A stretch of DNA of 64,000 nucleotides from Antedon mediterranea. Taxonomy: Eukaryota > Echinodermata > Crinoidea > Comatulida > Antedonidae. Every line of letters starts with the position of its first letter. Positions within the stretch are counted from its first letter, which is position 1. Below, one piece after another: positions 22,220 through 36,000 of the stretch. The notes beneath the pieces were generated by a model, which saw only the letters and a list, made by a program, of their open reading frames with translations, had not been told where the DNA came from and did not search any database. The position numbers were made by a program, and so were the translations under genes. The DNA lies in contig NC_092670.1 in NCBI RefSeq assembly GCF_964355755.1, positions 18,103,201 through 18,167,200 of the forward strand, read 5' to 3'.

Positions 22220-24087
22220 TAATGATTGTATTTTATAATGTACTGTATAAAAGAGGTAATTTTCACATTTTCCCTACCTGTAATCTTATTAAACCTACTA
22301 CTAGGTTAACATATTGTAAGTATTGTTTGTATGTAACATAACAGAAGTATTACTATTTGTGCCTTTACAGGGAATAACAACTGAAAGAAATTGCTAGGCC
22401 TATCATACCCGCATTATCCATCACATTTACTGTAGGACTAGGTCAGCCAAAACAGCAGGCAAGCCCTGACTGAATGAATCAAAGAATCTGATGTGTCGGG
22501 TGAGACATGACCAAGTAATCTCAGACAATTAATTTACTTATTTATAATAAACAATTTAACCAAATAATGATTTAAACTAAATTTACACACGATAGTAAAT
22601 TCAAAACCTTTGATTTTCCTACTTTTTGGTCAATAATTACCACCGCCCTATTATTAGTGTTGCTGTTTTATCTTCCCCCGCCGGACTTCCGCATGAATGT
22701 CGCCCTCATGAGATATTCTGTACCGAAAGTCTTTGATTAAACTATTTTTTTGATAGGGGTACCAAATTGTATATAATTATGCTACAAGTCATTATGAGCC
22801 TTTAAATTTAAAATATTTATGTTATTAATGTTTTAAAATGTATACAATTACTGTTTATATGTTTTACAGTATTCAAAATATAAAAACAAACGTTTGTGCG
22901 CCAACTGTTTTGGGTTTAGCCCCCGTCACCAATTGCTGGTTGTCGCATGGCAACTAAATCAGTGTACAATATGGCCGCGCCGTCGACGAAGGATCGCCGA
23001 GTTTTTATTTCCATTTTTTAAAAAAAGAATATCAACTAGCCTCTAGGCCTAGGCCCTAGTAGATCTTCGGTGGTGTGTAATATTTCAGGTGGATTATTTA
23101 ATAGGCTGTAGATAGGAGCCTTACTTATACAGCTATAGGCCTAGGCTAGCTACTAGCTAGGAGTACTACTACTACTAGGCTAGCCTAGGCCTAGGCCTAG
23201 GCCTAGTAGGCTTAGCTAGCTCTACCAGGCCGGCTAGAGGGTCTAGGCTATAGGCCTACTAGGCTAGGCCTAGTAGAGGTCACGTCTGCCTAGCTAGGCA
23301 GAGGCTCTATGCCCTAGGTCTAGGAGGCCCAGGGAGGGGCCTAGGCCTACCCAGCCAGGCCCTAGAGACAGTAGGCTAGGCATAGGCCTAGGCCTACTAG
23401 CATAAGCCGCCTAGCTAGAGGCTCTAGGCCCCCCTACTAGCCTAGTTGTTCAATTTGACAAAAAATTGGATCGAAAATAACATTATTTACCTGAACAGTG
23501 AAAATACTGTAATTTAAAGCAAAAAGTAGGCCTAGGCTAGGCCTAGTCAAATTGACAGAAACTGATGAAAGTCAATGAATTTTTGGTGAAATGGTTTAAT
23601 GATGTGTCAATATCCATCACTTTACCACCCACAATATCATACATAAACAACATGGTCACAGTGTGTCAAAATGGTGTGGTATGGTCACCTGAATAAAAAG
23701 GTAATTCACATAATTTTTTATGCACATGTGCGTCATGATATTCATACTGTAAGGTATGTCGCACCATGGAACTAGGGCCTATAATATTAGAGACACACCT
23801 CTCCAGGGGTTGTATAGTGGGTCATTCAATTGTCAAGGGCATTACAGTGTAAGGTTTTCTATAAAAAAATTTCTATCCAATTTTGGTCAACTGTTTAAAT
23901 GTTACATTAAAATGGCATATCAACAAAAAAATTTTATTTTATATAAGTATTTGTTCAGTAGAAAAATATGTCTATGGTCTTAGCTTATTATAGAGTCGAG
24001 TCCTACAGTAGGTAGCGAAAATTGTTCTTGTAAAAACACAGGACTAATTTGTAGCAAACTTACACTTACAGGCCAACATAAGCCAAC
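22220..24087 (+). promoter_or_regulatory. DLEC1 upstream region with probable noncoding first exon
   Basis: An acceptor TTACACTTACAG ends at 24072, 15 bases before the DLEC1 ATG, so the 5'UTR is spliced. A CpG-richer patch at about 22960-23000 (ATGGCCGCGCCGTCGACGAA) stands out against the AT-rich background and may mark the promoter or first exon; its ATG frame stops quickly. 23040-23460 is a dense AGGCCTA cluster. The exact first exon is not determinable here. Confidence 0.4.
23040..23460. repeat. AGGCCTA/CTAGGC-rich low-complexity cluster
   Basis: Dozens of overlapping AGGCCTAG, CTAGCTAG and TAGGCCTA motifs, mostly self-complementary, with no fixed period. It is interleaved rather than a clean tandem array, and sits between the presumed DLEC1 promoter and the first coding exon. 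Confidence 0.75.
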
Positions 24088-27000
24088 ATGTCTGCAGGAG
24101 TAAGGTCAATGCGAAGCACTCCCAGTGAGCCACCTATGTTTCTACAACGACCTTCATCTGGAAGCTCTCAGAATGTGGAACACATACTTGCAAGGACGTT
24201 TAGACAGTACTATACCAGAGATTTGGTTTCAGATGAAACTGTAAGAAATTTAAACAAGTCACGAGCAGGGGACAATAGCTATCACGATAAATATGTGGAT
24301 GAATTAACCAAGGTAACTAAATTATTTATAAACATTCAGATTGATTAGTACAGTTTAATTATTGTCAGGTAATGTCCTAGAGTGGAATCTAAGACCTGAA
24401 AAGTGTCTGTCTGCTTTTTGAAGTTTTTAAATTCTCTGATAGGTATTTTATCAGAAAGATACAAGAGCTAAAGGAGGTTAAATTGTAATTAATGAATAAA
24501 GATCAAAATTTATATCTATTTAGTTTTAATATGTTTAAATGTGTTTTTGTTTCTAGGTACAAGCTGAACATGAACGACGGCTAGCAGAGGCCTCGATGTT
24601 GTCACAGCACATCATGCAGGCCAGAGCTAAAGCCCTAGAGGCAGACAAGAAGGACCTGGATAAAGCAGCTGAAGGATGTGATATGTACCATGAGCTAGGC
24701 CTACCACCCAGTATGTACAATATCATACAAGTTTATCATCTTAATTTATCTTCTTTATGCTGTCACCTACTGTATTTATCATCTTCTTTATCATACTCAT
24801 GATAGGACAATTGTTACACTATTGTCATTAAGATCACTGTTGTCATCTACATGCTTGTCATAACCATCAATATTGTCTTGTTGATTCTGTCAGGTGTCAT
24901 CTGTGTTATGTTGCATTATTGGTGTCATTTAATAGAGTGTGTCTTTTTATGAATGCCCTAGGATGACACACACAACACAAAATGCTATTATTTTTATTCT
25001 TCACATTTCATTAATACTGTAACAAGATAAAATCTTGCTTATTACAGAATGTTTTCTTTTTTTTAACAGTGTATCATTGTATTAATTATTTTATAAATAA
25101 GCAACATCCTTCATTTTGACCAAACTCCAATTTCTTAAAAAAACATTAGTACTGTGATTGTTTTTGATTTTATTTTGCCAGGTGAATCAAACTACAGGTC
25201 ATTCTTAGATCTCGATCTTCTTAAAAATCACAACTTGATTATTCCAGAAGATTTCTCAACAGCAGAAAAGCCAATAACCAAAGCTCCTAAAGGTAAGGAT
25301 ACTCCAATCTAGATTCTTCTTCTAAATCTATCGGGAGGAGATACAGCATGATGAAGCTGTTAATGAGATTATGTGATGATTGTGTGATGTATATATAGCA
25401 TTGTGTATACTTACTATTTACAACTCTGTAAAACAATCTGGACTATGGCCCAATAATCAGACAGCATGGGCAGTCTTCAAATCAAATCACCCTGGGCTGA
25501 CCATTAAATGTCTAGTTTTTTAATACATACTGTAAGTTTAATAAAAAAAAACTTAGCCTGTATTGATTGTATTCTTACTTGTCAATACTAATTAAAAACA
25601 ATAAATTTGTGATTTAAACAATGAACAATTTGTGCTTTTTTAATAATAGCAACATTTTGTTTTTGCAGGAGAAAAAAGACCTCATTATTCACTAGCAACA
25701 GAGACGTCCACACAACATGGCATCAAAGAGATGCAGTCTGGTGACTGGCAATCGGAGTGTAGTTCATCAAGTCCACTATCATCCTACAGTGTGATTGATC
25801 CTGTAGGTATATTAATTATAACAAAATAAAATGCTATACATGAATGCTGTGAATAAATGAAAGCTTTCTCTGTTATACATTCTGTGCTATGATTCTATTT
25901 CAGTTTACCATCTAAAACATGTAATATACCCATATTTGGAAATGATGATGTCATATCACTACCATATTTAAGCATATCACTACCATATTTGGGAACATCA
26001 CACTTTTTTGTCAAATTAGTTTGATAGTTTAGACAGAGCTTAAAACTCTTTGGATAAGGACTGTCATGTTTTTTATTATCAGATACCTGCAAAAGTGCAG
26101 TGGAAAGATCACATGTCTGCAGAAAAACGTGAACGTGATCGTAAAGATCTTGCTATCGTTCATAAGAAATCTGACTTCCTTCGCAATCCTCGACATCGAC
26201 CGCCATCAGAGGCTAAAGGAGGAAAACTGCTCATCAAACCAAACAAAGTAGTTCACAAGCTTGGGGGCGCTAAACCTGAAGTGTTGTTGACAAGGTGCTT
26301 GCTTTTTTTCATTTAATATTCAAATTTACATTGCTTTTATTGTGTAATTCATAAAAACCAATCATGCTGTCTATATCTATATATAACTGGTTTGCATACT
26401 TTGTTTTATAGTGAAAAAGAACCATCAGTTATTTTCCTAGCTACGCCCTCTAAAGTTGTGTTTACAGACTACAAAGTACGACAAGTGTATGAAATGACCT
26501 TAGATTTGAAAAATGTATCAGCTGCCAGTCGCAAACTTAGGGTCATTCCTCCAAAGACAGAATATTTCTCTGTTGGCCTTGGTAAGACTTCACAATGATT
26601 ATTCATTAATTTATAAATAGCAAGAACCCAGTACTGTCACTGGCAGGTTTTCAAATATAGTTTAAAACCTTCCCAGGACAATTATGGTAATTTTGGTATG
26701 TCAATTGTATGGATGCATGTAATAGCAAAAATGTATAATTACGTACAAATGCTCTCACTTAATGAACATAATATTACGTTATTGAAATAATTCACATGTT
26801 GAGTATGGCTGAGGAATCCCCTTTGGCGATTAGAAGGTTATCTCCGGTACCATACAAAATGATTGCATTTTTTTGTTTTGTTTTTATCTGTATTTGTACT
26901 TGTAAGGTATTGTAGGGGCCGCTTCTAGTGCGGGCCCCAGTAATTATTGTTATAACTGAATAAATGTGTATGAATGAAATCAAATCTAAACTATTGTAAA

Positions 27001-30000
27001 TATGGTTTTTTAGAACATTTTCAATATGTTTGAAACTAAATTGTTTTCTTTGTAGGTCAATTCCCTGGAGAATATGGCATCATTGCTCCTGGAATGAGTT
27101 GCCAGTACAACCTCCGCTTCATCCCTGATGCTCTCATGGACTTTGATGATGAGTTACAGATTCAAACTCAGTCTAGCCAGCCTTTGGTGGTTCAACTGCA
27201 AGGCAGGAGAAAGCCACCACAACTCACATGTAAGTTAAGCTACACTTTTAAGCTCTGTCTACACTATCAAACTTTATGTGACAACAAAATGTGCCCATAT
27301 ATGGACATGATGATGTCATATCACTACTATATTTGGGCATATCACTACCATATTTGGGCAGATCACACTTTTTTGTCTAACTAGTTTGATAGTGTAGACA
27401 GAGCTTAAGAAGTAATGTGAACTAAGGCCCTGTGAAAACAATTGTGGTCAATTTATTTTCACAGGGCCTTAGTTCAGTTCAGTTCACAATTTTTTATATA
27501 CTTTATATTACATTTGTTTCAAAAGGATGTAGCCTTTTTTTTTCTAATCTTATTCTTCCAACAGATTTGACCTTTAACGCTATACAGAGTACAAAACACA
27601 AACAATAGGTTTTACTGGTTTTAACCTTATATAATGCCTTACTCAATACTATTAGGAAATACTGTATGTTGGTTACCAAGTGCACACATTATTGGGTATG
27701 TTATGATTAAGAATATAATGCACAAGACAGGAAGAAGTGTAGAGATACTAGTGTAGCAGTATGAAAGGAGTGACAGTCAGTAAGCCCTTTTGAAGAGGAA
27801 GAAGAATTACCCTATATCAGTCCTTAATAAATAAGTAAAATATATTTCTATTATGATCCTGCCATTAAAGTATCTTCATTATTTCAGTGGACAGTGTTAT
27901 AGACTGTGGCTACTGTTTAGTAGGTGGAAGACATGTGGCTCAGTTTACAGTGAAGAACACCGGTGGCAGTGGTAAATTCTGTATCATGCCGAGTGACTCC
28001 TGGCCTGCTACTAATCTCAAGGTTTGTAGTACTGGGTTCTTTATTCCATAAACAAAAAGCGTAACACAACCTCAGGCCTCAAGGCCATCTTGTGGGACAG
28101 AGGTTTTGCAATTGACATTTCTAAATGGTCTGAACATGGACCTATAAATTAGTAGGTCCACGGTCTGAACACCATCCTTGTTTCCCCTTAACAAATTTAC
28201 TATTATTACTAAATTTATTGTTTTTAAATTTCTTTTTTAGTCACTAAATCCTGAAAGGGTAAAACTTGAGCCGTTTCTAATTCAACCAGCCATGTTTGAA
28301 TTGCCAGCAGGATATTCCATTCTTTTACAGGTAAGATTTTTGCTATAAATGAATGCATTTATTAATATTATTTTCTCCCTCTTTTGGTCAAGTATAGTTT
28401 CACAAACATTTTAAAAACACTGTATTTGGGTTCGTAACTTTCTTTCTAAACAAACATTTTTCATGAAGAGTTGTTTTACAGAATCAAAGTTTTGATTTTT
28501 CTTTTCCACATGTTATAGGTTGTGTTCACACCAGCGTCTGTTGATACATTTATCCAAAAGATTACAATGATATGTGACAATTGCCACGTGAAACACTTTA
28601 CTCTAAAAGGTAAGTACTGAGAAAGACCAGAGAGTAATTCATTCTTCACACACTTGGAAATCTGTGAGCATGTGCAAAATAAAAGTTATGTGTCGCGTCA
28701 TGAAAATGAAACGTTGCTAATGTCAATGTTTACAATGAATTTGTATCATCATTATCAACAATATTACCAAATCTTCATCTAATCAATCACCACTGAAATC
28801 ATCATTACTGTTATCTTTTTCGGCATCAAATTCATCATTACCATCACCATTATTGTGAATATTCATTGTCATCACCACCACCACCAAACTTCGTAATTTC
28901 CATTATGTTAAACTAAACAACTTTTGTCTCGGAAACAGGTGAGGGTCAAGAACCCGGTGTGAAACTTGTAAGTGTCAAACCAGGTGGAGAGAGTTTCCCT
29001 CTGCTAGGTGAGATCTGTGACACCACTGCTGGACATCTTATTAACTTCGATACACTGAATCCAATGACATACGCAGAGAAGAAGGTACAGATTCAGAATA
29101 CAACGTAAGTATTGCCAGACAGATTGCTCATTCTGTTACTGTTGTGTACTAACACCATTTAAGGTAAAATATACATAAAAGCACAACAAAAAAACACACT
29201 TGAGTCGAGGTTTAGTCGTTCTCCATCTTCCTTGCATCCGAGGTTTTATTCATTCTCCACACTATATACAATCGGTTACAGTACAAGTAATGTACAGTAT
29301 ATGACAGTTACAAATATGGTAGTGATATGACATAATAGTGTCCATATATGAACATTTTTTTGTAACATAAAGTTTGATAGTGTAGACAGAGCTTTAGTTT
29401 AGTTATATTGATATACAAAGGAAGGACTGATCCTGTTGTGTGCTCTTTGCCACTACATTCAACATGGCAAATCTTTTAAGGTCAATACACTGAGGGAAAA
29501 TAAGTAACAAGTGAAACCATTTACAATAGCATATGTAGTAAGTTTATTATTTTTTCATAGAAACGTACCACTGTCCTTTTCTTGGGACATGTTCAAGCCA
29601 AGTTTAGAGTGTCCAAAAGCAGGAATGACATCATCACCAAGCGATGGTCAAGAAATTGGCAGATTACGAGATGGTGGAGGTCACTACTGTATCGCACCGG
29701 ATCAAGGCACTCTGTCACCTAACGCAATCAAAGAATTTATTGTAGGATTCTCTCCAGATACGGTAAGCAGTTTTTTAAATGGCTAGTTCTTATTCATTTT
29801 GTGAAAGTTCAAATATATATTAATACTAGTTTCATTTATTTACAATTGAATTTTATTTTTTTAGAATGGATCCTTCCATAATGTTGCCCATTTAGTTCTT
29901 CACGGCATACCAGTTATCAACGAACCTAAGCCACCGTCAGGAAAAGCAAATAAATGGAATGGAAATGGAACCAAAAGCTCATCAGCCTCCACCAGAGAGC

Positions 30001-33000
30001 TGACTACTAAGGACTTAGTAGGCCTACAGGTTGAACTTAAGGCAAAGTGTGAGGCGTGCCATGTGTTAGTGCAACCATATGCTATCATAGTGCCTGGTAG
30101 TACCTTAGTTACTACAACTATTAGAAAACAATTTCAGGTAGCCTACATTCTCTTTTTTTCTTTATATTTAAAAACATGTGTGTGTAAATCCTGCGGTTGG
30201 AAGTCAAAGTACTGTAGCCATCAGTCAGTCATTGAGTTTAGAAGAAATTTACCACTGTGTCCGTAAAATTCATATATAAATAATTTTCAATTTTCAGATG
30301 GTCAACTTTAGCCAATACCCAGTAACATTCAGTTGGTCATCCTTGAGTGACTGTCATATTGTAGAGGTTGAAACTCCCCAAGGTATCATTCCTGCTGGAG
30401 AAGTTGCTGACCTGAAGCTGACCATTACTGGTGGACAGCCTGGCCTAATTGACCACACACTGCTTTGTAAGATTGAATACCAAGATGAGCCTCTTATGCT
30501 TCGAGTGAGGGCGCACATCAAGGTAATAATATTCTTGGAGATAATTTATCAACCTTACTATTAACATCTGGTTGGGAAAGTTAATGTCTTTGTGTAACTG
30601 TGACATGGATTCCCTGGGGTCAATGAAGTTGTAAACTTACACAATAAATTATTGTAGATCTAGAAAGTATTCTTAAATAATAATTGTACGTTTAATAGGG
30701 TCCAGAAGTAGTAATTGATACCGCATCAGTTGACTTTGGTCTTGTTCGAAATAAGTATGAAGTAACAGAAGAAATTGTGATTAGGAATACATCGCAGATT
30801 CCAGCAAAATGGAGTATAGAGGAAAGTAAAGATCATCTAGATGGAGAACTGAATGATGTAAGACTATTTTTCTTTATCGATTTATCTTTTTCCTTGTGTG
30901 ATAATCCATTTGCCGCTCAAAGCTATACAGGGATTGTGTGCAGGTGAATCCTGATATAAACAACAGGACAGAAGAACTTCTGTAACACCAACAGGGACTA
31001 AAAGTTTTACGAAAGATGACCTGTCTTCTTTAAAACCATATGTTTACACTTGCATAGTGATATGACATCATCGTGTCCATATGGGCACATCACATTTTTG
31101 CGAAAGATGACCTGTCTTCTTTAAAACCATGTTTACACTTGCATAGTGATATGACATCATCGTGTCCATATGGGCACATCACATTTTTTTGTCACATACA
31201 ATTTTATAGTGTAGATAGACCTTAACATCAACAAGGACTGAAGTTGTACAAGAACACCACTATAACCCCTTACTCATCACAAAAGATGACCTGGCCATTT
31301 GTTTACACATTTTAAGTCGTTATCTAAGAAGACTTGTTCCACCATCACAACTAAAGGAGAGTGTCAATTCATATTTCAGAATGTAAATATTTTTTAGATT
31401 TTGTTAGCTGTTTGTTATGCAGTATTAGATATATAATTTTGTTTTTCATTATAAATGTTTTTTTTTCTCCAGGGTATGTCAGAGTTTGTATTTAGGCCAT
31501 CCAGTGGTGATTTACTAGGATTGTGTTCTACTGTCATCATGGTGACCTTTAACCCTTCTCACTGCAGACACCTTAGATCGGTCTTTGAATGCTCAGTCAT
31601 TGGTGGTACATCAAGGTAATTGAGCACCATCTATAATTTTTACTAATATACCCTAAAATCTCCCAGTATAGCGTCATTTTGAGGGAACAATGCGCCAAGA
31701 AAGCCCCAAAGAGGAGGCTTCTTTTTTAAAAGAAACCCATCTCAAAAAGAAGCCCCTCTTCGATCTGCAAAATTAATCTCGAAAAGAAGCCCATCTTGAA
31801 AAGAAGCCCACATTAGAGTACTAAATTGGCTTCTTTTTGATGTTTTACGCTATGTAATAGTCAACTCTCACAATATTAAGATTCTCTGTAAACTAAACTT
31901 TTCTTCAGGTCCCAAATTCTATTTACGCCGTTAAAACCCTGGATTTCCGGAAAGCCCAATGTATTGGGAGTGTTGAATGTTGTCTTGTATTTGTTTCTGT
32001 ATTATTGTATTGTTTTTATGGAAATCTCGAATAAAAATATCCCCACAGTTTATTTCTTGATACTAACATTTGTTTGTAATACTCTTAATCTCTGTCTACA
32101 CTATCAAACTTTATGTGACAAAAAAATATGGGCACGATGATGCCATATCACTATCATATTTGGGCACATCACACTTTTTTTTGTCAAACTAGTTTGATAG
32201 TATAGAAGAAGAATCTTTTGATGAATGAATATTTGATATATGATCTTGAAGAATGTGATAAAGGTTATATATTATAATAATAGTAACATTATTATTATTA
32301 ATTTTCTGTATAGCTACATTGGTGTACAAGCAGACGTTAAAGAACCACAGGCTTGTCTATTATCATGTCACCTACAAATGCCTGAGGTTTATATCAATGT
32401 ACCGATAAAACACACTGTTCAACTGCTGAACCAGACCCCACTTGCTACAAGGTTTTTCTGGGGTGAGGTGAGTATTGTAATCTTGGGAAGGCAACATATA
32501 AAAGGTTGCTACTACGGTATGTTTATTCTTAATAAGGTAAAGATAATAGAGATAAAACAACAACACAACCATCCTCGTTTACAGCAATACCTATAATAAC
32601 TGCATAGATACCAACCGCCTTGCATCATAGTGGGATGGTCCCGCATTTCAAAGTGATTTTTAATGAACCATGCTTCAAACAAACTATGTAAATGTTGTAA
32701 ACAAGAATTAAATTTGTTGTTAATTTGTAGACTCAAGGACACCAGTCTAAATATTGTACAATAGTTTGCCAACCAAAGTCTGGAGTATTAAAGCCTAGGC
32801 AACAAATTGACATTGTTATTGAATGTATATTCCGAAAGCAAGAAGAATTAGATGATGTGTGCATACCGTGTCATGTTGAGGGTATGTGTGACCCTGTGTA
32901 CCTCAAGTTGTCGGCAACCATACAAGGTTTGAAAGTGTCTTACTACAAAAAAGATGAACAAGAAGCTATGTAAGTATTTTGAAGTTTGTTTTATATTATT

Positions 33001-36000
33001 ATGGTGAATGGTTGTACCAGTGATGAGAGTGTTGTTGGTGGCAGCATTGTGAATCATAGAGAATGAGATGATGGTAGGGCCAGCTTTACTAGAAGTCTAT
33101 GAGTTCCGACCTAATATATTACTGACTACTTTGTGTAATTTAGTGCGATGTCTGTGGTATGTCACTCTCAAAAAACACAACCAAAAAATATTGTGTACAC
33201 TTAAAAGTAGCATTAATCTAAATGCAAACTTTATGTCAATGGTTACCAGATGTCTCTATGTAGACAGTTTCTTGAACCAGTAGCAGATGATTATGATTAA
33301 GTATTAACAAGGATATAGGGATAGTGTTGTTGATAACATTACAAAGTTGAGTATTCTGTTCGTGATTAGGAAGATGTTAATGTATTTGATTTAATGCTGT
33401 GGATAATTTCCTGAATGATCATAAAGTCAAAACAGTACTGGGTTTGGTCTACTACTAAGTTCCTGCTCCCAACTTGTCATCCATTCATAGAAGCACTGAT
33501 GTAGAAAGTCTATCTGGTGGTGACTATATAATGGATCCAGCTCAAGCAAGAAAAGACCAAACTTGGGCTTTTGATTGAAATATTTCTTAGAAATAGAGAT
33601 GTAATAATTTAATGTTAATGAAGATTGCTATTGTGATATAGTTGGTTATTTATGGCGATTATTAAATTAAAAGAGAATGAGATCATTCCAGCTTATTTCC
33701 AGTTATTATACATATTCAAAATTATCATCTCTACAGAATTGAAGATGATGATTTAAGCCTAGACTTCGGAGATGTTGAACTTGGGAACGTCACAAAAAAA
33801 GTCTTCTGTATCAAGAACCAGACTGCCATTTCAGCTTCTTATAATATTCTTGTCGGCCATTTCCAAGCAGGAAAACCACCAACTCCTCCAGAAGAAAAAA
33901 AGGAAAAATATGAAAAGTAAGAGTGGCTATATTATTCACCATTCACACTTAGGCTAGGCGAAACCCGGTCCTTAAAATTCAGGAGTTATCCTATCAACAT
34001 TTAAATGAAATATTTCAGTGTGATTTGTGAATACGGCCACTGAAATATGATACAATAATAGTAATAATAATATATACACTTTTCTCTAAAGTACTCTCAC
34101 TTGCACTGAGGAAGGGGCTAGTATTGTCGGAAAGCTTTCTGCCTGTTTTACTTTATCGTTGATATTTTCATTGAGATCCAGCCACTGATACCCACAACAT
34201 TGTCATTTTTTTCAGTATTTGCCTTTAAAAAAAATAATATAGAATAGAATTATGTTTATTTTTTATTATTTTAAGGCAACAACTCACAAATTCTGCTCTG
34301 TTTTGATTGATAATTGATTGAAATATGTTTATTTAGCTATTTTGGTTTTGATTAAAGGACAATTTGAACAAAGTGTAATTAAGATTGTGCTTAAATCTTA
34401 TAGCAGGTGGTCTAATTACATACACTCCTCGCCTCAAAGCCGAAGCCTTCTTAACCGTACTCAAAACATAGCTGACCCAATGAGTAAGAGCCCATCTCAA
34501 CTGTTAACAGATTACACCAAAGTGGTTCTTCGCGAGGGCAAAGGCGTAGCCTTCGTGGTTCAGCCATCATGTGGGATGCTTGATCCATTTGATGAACTGG
34601 AAGTGGAGGTTACTGCTTATGCGGATATGTGGGGGCAGTATTCAGATGACCTTGTTTGTAAGGTAGAATGTTAAATGTTGTTAATTCATTTTAAAAATGA
34701 AAGATTGTTTGATATTATTAAAGTGATTACTATTACTTTTGAATTATCTTTTTCCTAAGCAAGATTACAATGGTCCTAATTCTGAGCATTACTGTAGTAG
34801 CAAAATAATTTCTTATTTTATATGCAAGATAAGTTAATTTGAACTAGTGCTAGTTTAGGTGTTTTTTTTAATTTTGTTTTGCCTGACAAGGCAGAATAAA
34901 TTTAAATACTATATAATCTATTACATAAACTGTTGACATCAGAGACTACTGTATTATTATTTAACACAAACAAACTCAACCAAAGGACTCCATTTTAATG
35001 TTTTTGTTTAATTAGGTGTCTGGTAAAGAAGATGTTATAATTCCCCTAAGCATATCCATCACTGGCTGTCCACTCAACTTCCAAATGACCACACTGAAAG
35101 GTCAAATACCAGTGGTCCGCTTTGGAACTCACATTCCTGGTGTAGCAGCCATTAAGAGGCCACTAAGGATCATAAATAAAAGTTCATTTGGTAAGATAAT
35201 TTACAGACATTTTTAAAATTGATTGCCTAAATGAGTATGATTCACTCACAGTTACACACCATCATAATAATATCCTTGGTTTTTAAGCACCTAACGTTGT
35301 GAAACCTCAAGCGTTGTACATAATTACCCGGTCATTTTTTTATCAAACATGTATGGAAACACACCCCCATGATGCAGTTAGTATTCAGCGCAAAGTTGTG
35401 TCTTGACCCTACCAGGTACACCTGGGTGAAGAGAGGCAAACGTAAGTAAAGTGTCTTGCCTAAGGATACAAGAAATGTGACGAGCATTGAGCATTCAAAC
35501 CCACAATCTCGCTATCAGTAGTCTAACATCTGACCCACTGCGCCACACACCCTTTCAGACAATCATCCTACAGTATTTGATCCTCTAGAAATCACTGGCA
35601 AATGTACTTGTGTATATATTATATATGACGGGAGAATCCATCTATGGTTGAGAAGAAAACTTTGGTTTGGTATGAAAATCTGCTTTTTTTAACAAGAGGG
35701 TTTACATATAGACCAAGGAAGATGTCAATTATTGAACTAGAGGTCAATAAGTTTTATTTGTACTTATATTGGGATTTCAAATGTTATTTATTCTTTCTTC
35801 TTTTTTTTTTTGGGTTGATACAGATATTAGAGTTGACTGGCAGATGTTTAACCTACAAGAAAACGATAATAAACTACTTGATATGATTACTAGCATTGGT
35901 GACCCATTTCCTGAATGTGATGAAAATGGATTTGAAATCATTCCTACTGAAACTGAATTGTCACCAAGAGTAAAAGAACGTGAATTGTCACCAAGAGAAA

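Noticed and set aside
21945-22222. ORFs encoding repeated FGCLWLF-type peptides
   Set aside because: They are translations of the (TTGTTTTCGG)n array in the right arm of the foldback element.
34106-34133. Possible hammerhead ribozyme core (CTGAGGA at 34106-34112 and GAAA at 34130-34133) in a DLEC1 intron
   Set aside because: The bases between the two boxes do not pair into a convincing stem II, and no cleavage triplet with a closing stem III follows. The similarity is probably a retroelement remnant.
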